A stretch of 64,000 nucleotides of DNA from Diplonema papillatum (taxonomy: Eukaryota > Euglenozoa > Diplonemea > Diplonemida > Diplonemidae): assembly GCA_030068145.1 (NCBI GenBank), contig JAPJBO010001014.1:1-64000 (forward strand), written 5' to 3'. Below, one piece after another: positions 49,701-61,700 of the stretch. Positions within the stretch are counted from its first letter, which is position 1; each line of letters begins with the position of its first letter. The translations under genes were made by a program, and so were the position numbers. Below the pieces are notes generated by a model, which was given only the letters and a program-made list of their open reading frames with translations, did not search any database and was not told the DNA's origin.

Positions 49701-52700
49701 CATCGTGAAGAGCCTCAAAGAAAAGCTCGACCAGTTCAAACCGCACATCCCTTTGGTCACGGCGCTGCTGGAAACAGGGTTCAAAGCGCGCCACTGGGAC
49801 CACGTAGGCCGCCTCATCGGGAAAGACGGCAAAGTCAAACTTCCCTCTACTGACGACCTCACGCTTCGGTACCTCCTGGACCAAGATCTTGCTTCCAAGT
49901 TGTCAGAAGTTCAAGCTCTATCAGAAGGTGCAGCGAAGGAATGGAGGCTGGAAGACCAGCTCGAGAAGATGAAAGCCGAGTGGAAGAGCAAGTACCTCGA
50001 CCTGAAGCCGTTCTACGGCACGCACGTGCTTTCTGCCGTCGACAGCGTTCAGCAGCTGGTGGACGACCAGGTCATGAAGACGCAATCGTTGCTGGGTTCT
50101 GTCGACGTCACGCACATCGAAGACGTCGTGAAGAAGTGGGAAGCGAAGCTTCTCCGTATGTCGGCGGTGCTCCACTCCTGGCTCCGGTGCCAAAGCACGT
50201 GGTCGTATTTGGTGCCGATCTTCGCGTCGGTTGACATCCAGAAGAGTCTGCCGAGCGAAGCTCAGCTGTTCGAAAAAGTGGATGCGATGTGGAGGAACGT
50301 GATGACGCTGACGGTGAGGGACCCTAGGGTCGAGATTCGCTGTTCGGAAGAACGGGTGCACCAAGCGTTCGAAGAGAGCAATAAGGTCCTGGAGGCCATC
50401 TTGAAGCAGCTTCACAAGTTCCTCGAGACCAAGCGGGCCGCGTTCGCGCGGTTCTACTTCCTCTCCAACGAGGACCTGATCGACGTCCTCTCCGACTCGA
50501 AGGACCCGCAGCGTATCCAGAAGCACCTGAAAAAGTGCTTCGAAGGCATCTCATCCGTCCGCTTCACGGAGGACCTTGACATCACGCACATGATCTCCAC
50601 CGAAAACGAAGTCGTAGCTCTATCGCAGGCCGTAAACCCGGCCGACTCCGAGTTCCTCGCGGAGCGCTGGCTGTCGCAAGTGGAAAAAACGATGAAGGCG
50701 ACAATACTCTTGCACGTCGACCACGCCGTCCGGGACTATGCAGGTATTCAGCGTGTATTTGTGAGGCGCAAAGATCACTGCAGGGCCGCAAGCCGTTGTG
50801 CTTCGTGCGAAGCGGTGCACAACCAACAGAGTAAAAAACATGCCTTTTCACAAAAGAAATATGGGCTCTCAGAGGGACAACACCGTTAGCGAGAATTACC
50901 AAGCCTCGCCCGCACGTGGGGCTCACAACTACTTTTAATCGAAAATTGAAACCCTAAACCTCAGCTTCCGGGTGCGCGGAGTCGACGGAGCAGAGGCAGC
51001 AGTGGATGACACGGTGGCCTGGGCAAATCGTGATTTGCGTCTCCCAAATATTCTGGGCGTCTGAGGTGGAGAACGCGATCAGCCAAGGCCTCACGGGCGT
51101 CTCGTCGTACACCTCGAAGGGCCGTGCGCAGCTCGCCTCCCTTGTCGACGCCGTGCGGGGTAAATTGGGTATGCCCCCTGTTTCGGTACGGTCAGAACAC
51201 AATCAAAAACCTGGTGAGATCTTGGTGTCGGTCACAAACTGTTACGTACGAACCTGACTTGCCAAAGCAAGCAAGTATAGTGTACACGAAAGAAGCCCCC
51301 CAAACCCACCCAGCTTTAACAGAACCCATTCGACGAAGTTCACCCGGAGACTCTAGCATCCGGATTCTTAAGCGAACTAACTGTAAAAACCGGCCCAGGC
51401 TCAGCGTTGAAGAAAGTACTTCGGTGAAAGTTGAACCTGCCCGGCCACTTCTCCCGGCGGGTTGGCGGGCCAACGCAGACCAAGACCGTCGATATCCGAG
51501 AAGTTTCAGGTTGGTAAACACCTCAGGACAGGGTTTTGGAGGCATTTCGTGCGGATGCTGTGCCTGATTTCATGATGCGCACGCAAGCACGGTGGACACA
51601 CGTAGTTGCGTCGAAACTCAGTGGCCTTCCACTGCCCATCACCCCTCCCAAACTCAAGCGACGCCTACCCGCGTGGGACGATCCGCTTTTCTCATGGAGT
51701 GAATCGCCCGACATGAGCAGCGCTCACCTCCCTTCCTTTTCAACCGGGGACTCTAGCAACTGATCCTCGCACGTCTCCCAGGACTCTAGAAACTGTCTCC
51801 CAGGACTCTAGAAACTGATCCTCGCGGACTCTGGAAAGCGATCCTCGCACGTCTCCCAGGACTCTGGAAACTGATCCTCGCACGTCTCCCAGGACTCTGG
51901 AAAGTGATCCTCGCACGTCTCCCAGGACTCTGGAACTGATCCTCGCACGTCTCCCAGGACTCTGGAAACTGATCCTCACACGTCTCCCAGGACTCCGGAA
52001 AGTGATCCTCGCACGTCTCCTAGTCGGTGCGGATTGTGGGTTTGGGACTCCGCAGCGGGAGCATCAGAATAGCGAGAATCCCCGTTGTCAAATTGAACCG
52101 CAGATGTTCGTTGTCTTCTTGCCTTATCAAACAACCTTCTACAGCTGGCACGCATCGCTTGACAATTCAGGCCATGATCGTAATAGAAGTGCACGCTGCC
52201 GACATCGTTGAGACCGAGTTGATAGGCAACCAGGTCACGAGCACTGAGGACTTCACGTGGCAGGCGCAACTTCGGTACTACTACGAAGAAGTCATCGGAT
52301 TCGGGAAAAAAAGGACGAGGGTCGTCCACGTGCGGCAGACCACCGCCTGTCTCCAGTACGGGTGCGAGTATCTGGGCAACTCCGAGCGCCTGGTTATCAC
52401 GCCGCTGACGGACAGGTACGCCCATCCTTTCTATGGTTTACTGTGGGAATTGAAGCAAAGCTCATGGCAGGATGAGCACCTACCGGAACCTAGCTTGGGA
52501 TGAGGCGGGGCTGCAAGTAGACATTCACTCCGGCGTTACTGATAGACCAAACCCAGCAGGATCAAATAATGTCAGTCTCACCTTCCTCATTCTTTTTCGA
52601 AGATGCCAGAAGAAGCCAGCAACTGATTCCCTTTAACCATGCTTTAACCCTCCTAAAGAGTCTTTGATAATGTTACCATACACCACCCAATATTCGTACC

Positions 52701-55700
52701 AAGTGCGCCACTCGGTGCGCGTTTGACACGTGAGGCTCTCAACTCGCAAAACATGACGACGCCACTTGCGAACACGGCCCCGTCGAATAGCCAATTCCCG
52801 CCACGTCGTGCCGTTGTATGTGGCAGAGCCATTCAAGTCGATCGCTGCACTTGTGATCAGCTTGCATACCCCACTGTCTCGCCCTTAGGTGCTAAAGGCA
52901 AGCGCTCCGTGACGTACATGTGTATCATCATCTAATCATACACTGTACACATGTGGGGGGTGGTCCTTGCTCACCTGCAAAGGACCTTGGATGACTGCAT
53001 GAGCGGGTTTCACGGCGGGCCACACGGCGCAAGCGTGTTTGACTTCAACAGCAAGGTCATGTTGCGCTGAACGATGACTTCAGGAACTTGCAGAATATCA
53101 AGGATTCCAACCGTAACCTAACATACAATCACAGGTGCTACCGGACACTGATGGGCGCGCTGCACTTGTCGTATGGTGGGGCACCTGAAGGCCCGGCTGG
53201 GACCGGCAAGACTGAGACCACGAAGGACTTGGCGAAAGCGCTGGCAAAGTACTGCCTCGTGTACAATTGCTCGGACCAGATCTCGCACCTCGAGATGGCG
53301 AAGATGTTCCGCGGCCTCGCCGCGAGCGGCTCGTGGGCGTGCTTCGACGAGTTCAACCGGATCGAGGTACAGGTGCTCTCGGTCGTCGCGCAGCAGATCC
53401 TCACCATCCAGACTGCCATAGCTCGCGACTGCGTCGAGTTCGAGTTCGAGGGCCAAATGAACGGTCTCGAGAAGAGTATGCGTTTCCCCCGCTTTGTTAC
53501 AAATTTCCAAAAACTGGCCGACGGATGAGACCAGGTCGCTGTCCTGAGTGCACACTTCGCGACACTAGCTTTTTAGCTGACCGGAGTCCGCCGTGTGACA
53601 TACATCAGCCGCCACTTCACGACTTTATCACCACTTCTTCCATGCCTTGAGCAAAAATGCGCCTGCGCGGCAGGCAGCAGCAGGGTGACACCACTAATGC
53701 AAACCTGATACTACACAGCTTGCTCCATCTTTGTGACGATGAACCCAGGATACGCGGGACGTGCTGAGCTGCCGGACAACTTGAAGGCGCTGTTTCGTCC
53801 GGTTGCGATGATGGTGCCGGACTATGCGATGATCGGCGAAATCCTGCTGTTCAGCTGCGGGTTCAGCGAGGGGCGCGCGCTCGCCATCAAGATCGTCGCC
53901 ACGTACAAGCTCTGCAGCGAGCAGCTGAGCAGCCAGCACCACTACGACTACGGCATGCGCGCCGTTAAAACGGTGCTGACCGCCAGCGGCCGCTTCAGAG
54001 CCGACCCGGCGTACGCGGACCTCAGCGAAAAGGAGCTCGTGCTCCGCGCCCTGTACGACGTCAACCGACCCAAGTTCCTGCCCGAAGACTTGAAGCTCTT
54101 CCGCCTCATCGCCCGCGACTTGTTCCCCGACACAGAACTCGCCGCCCGGCCGCACGCCCTCACCCTCGGATCTGCTCTCACCGCCTCCTGCAAGGCGTTG
54201 AACCTCCAGCCGACCGAGGACTTCATCAATTCGGCGATGGAGGTGTACGCTACAATGTCCGTCCGGAACGGTATGATGCTCATCGGTGATCCCTTCTCTG
54301 GAAAAACCAGCGCGTTGAACCTGCTCGTAGACACCCTCGGCAACTTGCACGAAGCGGAAGCCGTCCACGACTTGTGCACTCACGACGATCCTGAACCGGT
54401 GCATGCCTACCTACCCGTCGACCTCTGCTTCATCAATCCCAAGGCTATCACGGTGGGACAGCTCTACGGGATGAACGACGCAGTGATGGAGTGGTCGGAT
54501 GGCGTGTTGAGCTATCTGTTTCGGTCTGCGTCCAACTGCAGGGACAACAAGCAGCACTGGATCGTTCTCGACGGGCCGGTCGACGCGATGTGGGTCGAGA
54601 GCATGAACACGGTCCTCGACGACAACAAGAAGCTGTGCCTTCTCAACGGAGACATCATCCACATGACGAAGGAAATGCGTATGGTCTTCGAAGTCAGCGA
54701 TTTAGCCGTCGCGTCCCCTGCCACCGTTTCCCGGTGCGGGATGGTCTACTTCAACTCGTCGAACCTGCCCATGACGGCTCTGTTTTCGTCGTGGAAAAAC
54801 ACGCTCCCCGAGATAGTGAAGGAGTCGGCGAGTCTCATGGACAGCGTGCACTCCCTTGTCACTCTCTTCGCGCAACCAGCGATCGACTTCGTCCTCAACT
54901 CGTCGTCGAACAGCACGGCCCCAGGTCTCACCGCGGATTGCTACGTCGAAGGCGTTGAAGCGCAGCCCCTCTGGCTCGCCTCCTCGCTCTTCAAACTCTG
55001 GAAGATCCTCTTGCAGACCGAAGCCTTCTCCGACCACCCCGAGCCACCGGCTCCCTCGTCCCTCCTCTCGCCGTCGCGCCGGACCGGCGCGGATGCTGTG
55101 GAGAAGAACCTGTCGTTCTCACTCAACGTGGAGCGGCCCCCGGCTAGGAACAGCCCGCGGTCGCCGTTGTCCGACGGAAAGACCGGCGACGACCGGGCGG
55201 CGTGGGTGGACGGGTTGTTCATCTCGGCGCTGGTGTGGGCGGTGGGAGGGTGGCTCTCGTACAAGGGCCGCGAGCGGTTTAACGCGTGGCTGCTCGCGCA
55301 CGCGAAGGCGCTGAAGGACGCGGCCGGCGAGGCGAAGCAGGAGCGGCGGAAGCGCGGGAACTCGATGGTCGGCACGACCCCCACGACACCCAGCGACCGC
55401 CTGCACACGCCGCGGGGCGGCTCCCGCCCGCCGAACAGGGCCTACCCCCCGAAGCAGGCCCCCGGCAGCGACACCCGGTCCAACCCGTCGCCGCAGAACT
55501 CGCCCGCGACGCCGTCCATCCACCTCTCGGACACCATCAAGCCCATGTACGAGCTGCACGTCACCCTGCCAGACCCGAACAAATCCCTTTTCGACGTCTT
55601 CTTCGCGATCGTCCCGAACCCGCTCCCCGGCGCGCCCGCGTACACCTGGCGGGAGTGGGCCGGGCCCAGGCACGACAGGTACGCACCCGACGACAACGCC

Positions 55701-58700
55701 GCGTTCGAAGACATCATCATCCCGACCCCCGAGATGTCCAAGCAGGGGCACATTCTCTCGCTCCTCCTCAAAAACGCGGTGCCCGTCCTCTTCAGCGGGC
55801 CCACCGGCACCGGCAAGTCGTTGCTGCTCCGGTCGACTATCGAGCAAATGGTCTCGAAGTCCCGGGCACTCAACCAGACGTCGCCCCAGGTATGTGCCGT
55901 TCCTACTTGCAGGCACGCCCGACCGGCTTCGCGGGAGCCACTACCGACTGCCGACAGAATGATTTCCGCAACGACACAACGAGAGAGCTTCAGACCGCTC
56001 GAATGAGACTAACACCGATGGTTGCATATTGTGTGTGTGTGTCTGTGGGAAAGGGAGCCCTCAGAAATATAAGTTTATGAGAGAGCCCCTGGCTGAGGCG
56101 AGCGACGAAGGCCAGTCCCCCCCGACGTGTGCGGTGTAGAGCATTGAGTCCTGTACAGTGTAAGTGCTATGCAGGTGAGCACTGTTCACGGGCTAGTGGT
56201 ACTTTATGACGTCGTCCGTTGAAGAGCAAGAAGGACTACTCTCCACAACGAAAGGAGAAAAGCAAAAGGGAACCCTTAAGACTCGAAACCGTCTGGAAAA
56301 AGAAGACAACAAAACTCTCAATTCCCTCGAAGAGGACTTGCTGCTCGCACCAACCACACATGAGGGGGAGGATTCTCCACCCTTGTTCCGCGAAAAGAAA
56401 AGTCAAGAAATGCTCAAGACCTTCGAGACGCTGAGAAAAGTCGAAAATATCCTAGCCTCACACACACACATTCGTTCGATCCTGCGACTCACCCCTTTAC
56501 CAAACACCACCGCAGGCTTCGATGCACTACGTCCAGTTCACCGCGCGAACGACGTCTGCGAGCACGCAAATGCACGTCGAGTCGTGCGTGGAGCGGCGGC
56601 GGAAGGGCGTGGTCGGCCCCGGGCACGGCCGGATTTGCTACGTTTTCATCGACGACTTCTCGATGCCGGAGGTCGAGCTGAGCGGCGCGCAGCCGGCGCT
56701 GGAGCTGATCCGGCTCTGGCAGGACCACGGCGGCTGGTACAGCATCGAGAAGGAGACGATCGAGTTCAAGCACATCGTCGACGTCCACCTGGTGGCCGCC
56801 CAGCAGCCGGGTTACTCAAAACAGTCCGGCCGCGTCCTCCGCCACTTCTTCACCCTCGCCGCCCCCCAGCACGAGACCGAAACCCTGCGCCTCATCTTCA
56901 CCTCCCTCCTCGCCCACGTCTCGAGGGCCAACGGATACCCGACCTCCTTCTCCGTGAAGCAGCAAGAAAACCTCGTCGACGCGTCTATCCACGTGTTCAA
57001 CGTGGTCAAGAGCAGGCTGCCGCCGACGCCCGAAAAACCGCATTACCTCTTCAATCTCCGAGACCTCTCGAAGGTCTTCCAAGGCATGTCCCAAGGCACC
57101 GGCCAACACCTCCCCGACACCGACGCGGTGCACCGGCTGTGGGTGCACGAGCAGAGTAGGGTGTTCCAGGACCGGCTGATCAGCTGCAGCGACAAGAGCG
57201 TGTTCGACGAAGCAGTCGCGGCAGCGATGCACGACCACATGTTCTGCCAGTACGCGAGTGTTGTGCACGCGGACCGGCCGCTGATATTCGCGGATCCGAC
57301 CGAGCCGTCGGACGCGCTGAAGACGTACCAGGAGATCGACGACATCGCCGTCCTCAAGGCGAAGCTCGAAGCCGCGCAGGCCGAGCACAACGAGAACACG
57401 CCCGCCGGCACCGCGCCGCTGGAGCTGGTCGTGTTCAACTACGTGATCCAGCACGTCTCGCGGGTCGCCCGGGTGCTGCGGATGCCGCGCGGGAACGTCA
57501 TGGTCGTCGGCCTCGGCGGGCGGGGCAGGCAGAGCACGGTGAGGCTCGCCACGTACGTCGTCGAGTACCGCCTCGCGGGGTTGACGCAGCAGAAGAATTA
57601 CACGAGGGAGACGTGGCGCGAGGACTTGCGGCGCATCATCAAAGCGGCCGCCGGCGTCACCGGCGGCTCTTCGGCCGGCCCGACGACGCTGATGCTGAGC
57701 GACGAGAACTTGGCGGACGACGGGTACCTCGAGGACGTGTCTTGCTTGCTCAACACGGGCGAGGTGCCCGCGCTGTTCGACGCGGAGGACCTGTCGGCGA
57801 TATGCGATGCGATGGCGAAGGTCATGAAGCAGCCGGGCCTCGCGGCCGCGCCGGCCAACGCGGACCCCCGCGAGGCGCAGTACAGCCACTTCCTGTCCCG
57901 GACGCGGCGGCAGCTGCACGTCGTCCTCTGCTTTTCGCCCGTCGGGTCGACGCTGCGCGCCCGGGTCCGCACGTTCCCGTCGCTGGTCAACTGCTGCTCG
58001 ATCGACTTCTTCGAGCCGTGGCCCGAAGAAGGCCTGCTCTCCGTCGCGCGGTACTCCCTCGGCACCAGACCGGCCCTCAACCTCGCCGCCGACACGCAAG
58101 ACTCGATCGTCGCGGTCTTCGCCGCGATGCACAACGACGCGAAGCTGGCGGCCGACGAGTTCAAAGCCGAGACCGACAGCCACATCCACGTCACCCCCGC
58201 CTCGTACCTCGACCTCCTCTCGTCCTTCGCCCGCTTGCTCGACGAAAAATCGACGGCGACGGACCAACTGGCGAAGCGCTACGAGCAGGGAATCCAGTCC
58301 ATGATGGACACAGAGAGCGCGGTCTCGAAGATGCAGGAGGAGCTGAAGGTCCAGCAACCGAAGCTCGCGGAGATGGCGAAGAAAACCGCCGAGCTGATCG
58401 AGGAGATCCGGAAGGATGAACTAGAGGCGGACGCGACTCGAGCGGTCGTTTCCGTCGAAGAGCGGTCCGCCAACGCGAAGGCGGAAGAAGCGAAGAAGAT
58501 CAAAGACCACTGCGAGGCGGTGCTCCTCAAGGCGAAGCCGGCGCTCGACAAGGCCATGGCGCAGGTCGCGGACATCGACAAGCGGCAGCTCGTCGAAATC
58601 CGGTCCATGTCCTCGCCGTCCGACCGCATCAAGCAGGTCCTCGCCGCCGTCTGCGTGTGCCTCGGCCTCAAGCCCATCCACACCCTCGACCCCACGACCA

Positions 58701-61700
58701 AGAAGAAGACGGCCGACTACTGGGCGACGTCGAAGCGCCTCATGGCCGACACCAACGAGTTCCTCAACACCCTCCTCTGCTACAAGGACAGGGAAGGCGG
58801 GCTCGACCCGGAAATCTTCGACGCCGACCACGGGTCCATCCAACCGTACCTAAAAGACCGCACGTTCCTCCCCGACAAAGTCCGGTCGCTATCCAAGGCC
58901 CTCGCGCCGTTGTGCAGCTGGGTGATCGCGATGGAGCGCTACTACCAGGTCGAGAACAAGGTCCGGCCCAAAAAAGTCGAGCTCGAAGCGGCGGAAGAAG
59001 CGTACACCGAGGCCAGCGAGGCGCTGGCCGTCAAAGCCGAGGAGCTCCGCGCGGTCAACGACCGGCTGGCCGCCATGCGCGAGCGCCTGGCGAAGACGCT
59101 CGAGGAGAAGGAGGACCTCGAAGCCGCCTTCGCGGACACCGGCAAAAAGCTGCACCGCGCGAAGTGCATCATCGAAGGCCTCGGCGGGGAGAAGGTCCGG
59201 TATGCGGAGCAAATCGCGGTGCAGCGGTCGGTTTTGCAAAACGTGGTGGGAGACGCGCTTCTCGCAGCGTCGTACATCGCGTATCTCAGCCCCTTCACGC
59301 AGTCCCACCGCGAGGGCCTCACCTCCGAATGGCTCAAGCTCATCCAGTCGAAGCACATCCCCGTCTCTCCCGACTTCACCCTCGCGCGGTTCCTCAGCGA
59401 GGACGTCAAGCTCGAGGAGTGGCACGCGCAGGGGCTGCCGAAGGATCGGATCTCCTCGGAAAACGCGGTCATCAGCGAGTCATCGGACCGCTGGTGCCTG
59501 TTCATCGACCCGCAGCAGCAGGCAGCGAATTGGATCAAGGAGCGCTACAGCGCAGCGAACTTGCAGCTCCTCAGCCCGGGGCAGGAAGGGTACCTCAAGT
59601 CGCTGGTGGTCGCCGTCCGGTCCGGTTGCCCGGTCCTGCTCGAAGGGATCGACTCGGAGTTGGACCCGATCCTGTACAACCTCCTGTCCAAGACGACCCT
59701 GCAGACGCCGCGGGAGAACGCTCGCGTCGTGATCGGGGACCAAGAGGTGAAGATCCACGCGAACTGGACCCTCGCCGTGCCGGAGGCGCGGCGGAGCCGG
59801 TTGTTTCTTGCGACGCGGGCGCCGAAGCCGAACTTCAAGCCTGCGATGGCGTCGCGCGTGACGCTCGTCGCCTTCACGCTGACCAAGGAGGGCCTCCACG
59901 ACCAGCTGATCGGCGCCGTCGTGCAGCACGAGGAGCGCGACCTTGATGAGAAGCGGAGCCGCAACGTCCGCGTCGGCGCCCGCAACAGCGCCGAGCTCCA
60001 AAAAATAGAGGACGACATCCTCGAGCTTCTCTCGCGGGAGGGCAGCCTGCTCGACGACGAGGACGCGGTGGCTTCGCTGGACACCGCGAGGAAGGTCGCT
60101 GACGAGGTGTCAGCGAGCCAAAGGGAAGTCGACCGGATCCTCGGGTTCTGCGAGCGAGCGAAGCGGAAGTTCCAGCGGGTGTGCGATCTCTCGGCGCGGC
60201 TGTTCTTCACGTGCACGAGCCTGTCGAAGGTGGACCCGATGTACCTGTTCTCGCTGCAGTGGTTCCTGCAGCTCTTCACGCACAGCCTCGCGGCGTCGAA
60301 GGCGTCCGAGTCGCCGCAGGGCGGCGCGCTCCCCGCCGACGACGGCAGCGGGCGTGCCCGCGACATCGCGACGCACTTCTTCTACTCGTTCTACAGCACC
60401 CTCTGCCGGAGCCTCTTCGCCCGGAACCGGCAGCTGCTCTCGTTCCTGATGGCGGTTGCCCTCACCGACGGTGTGCCGCCGGGCACCCTACGGTTCCTCT
60501 GCACGCTCGGTACCGACGTGAAGGACCCTCCCTCCCTTTCCGACGACGCCCGGCCGCCTTGGGTCGGCGCCGTCCCTTGGAAGAACCTGCTGAAGGCGCG
60601 CACTGCGTTCCCCGAGGCCCGTTTTTTCGACCGGATCGTGGACGAGATGCGCGGCAAGTCCGAAACCGCGCCGGCCGACCACAGCGGGCTGAGCCTCGCG
60701 AGCGCCCTGCAGCGCGAGGTCGTCGGCACCGCGAAGGAAGCCGAGTGGGAGGCCTGGTACGCGAAGGGCAGCCAAGAGTTCCTGACGAACGGCGCCCTCC
60801 CCGGCACGTGGGAAGACGCCTGGCCGCCGACCGGCCTGCAGGGGGTCCTCCGCGTGCTGCTCGTCCGATGCCTCCGGCCAGACGCTCTGGCGGGGGAGAT
60901 GCAGCGGTTTGTGGCGTGCCACGAGGAACTGGGACGCACCTTTGCTGAACCGCCGTTGTTTACCCTCGGGACGGTGGTAGACGCGCACCCGTCGCCGTCG
61001 CTGCCTTTGATCCTCGTTTTGAGCCCGGGGGTCGACCCGACGGCGGACATCCAGAAGCTGTCGGCGGGCTCGTCGATGTCCGAGCGCACGCACCTGCTCT
61101 CCCTCGGCATGGGCATGCAGCACCGCGCGGAGAAAGCGATCGCGGAGGGCCGCGTCGGCGGGCACTGGATCGTCCTGCAGAACTGCCACCTCTTCGCCAA
61201 CTGGCTCCCGCAGCTCGCGCGCATCGTCGAGGAGTACCAGAACCCGTCGAAGGCGGCGTCCCTGCACCCGGACTTCCGGCTCTGGCTGACGTCGATGCCC
61301 ACGCCGCAGTTCCCCGCGTCGCTGCTGATGAGCAGCAGCAAGATCATCATGGAGGCGCCCCGCGGGCTGCGCGCGAACATGATCGACGCGTTTTCGTCGA
61401 CGCAGCTCGCCGACGAGGAGTTCTACGGGGCGTGCGGCGACAACAAGCCGGCGCGCCTCGCGGCGTGGCAGAAGCTGACGTTCGCGCTGTGCTTCTTCCA
61501 CGCGATCGTGCAGGAGCGGCGGTCGTTCGGCGCGCTCGGCTGGAACATCAGCTACGACTTCAACAAAACGGACCTCGCCGTGTCCCTCCTCCAGCTCAAG
61601 GAAGCCGTCGAGCTCCACGACGACGTCCCCTTCAAAGCCCTGCTGTACCTCACGGGAGAGTGCAGCTACGGCGGGAGGGTCACCGACGACCGAGACCGGC

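Noticed and set aside
51761-52022. CRISPR-like array
   Set aside because: Units of about 33 bp are directly adjacent without unique spacers, so this is a minisatellite, inside a eukaryotic intron.
56206-57159. 317-codon frame starting in dynein intron 10
   Set aside because: It enters exon 11 in a frame different from dynein and turns into Arg/Pro-rich shadow sequence there.
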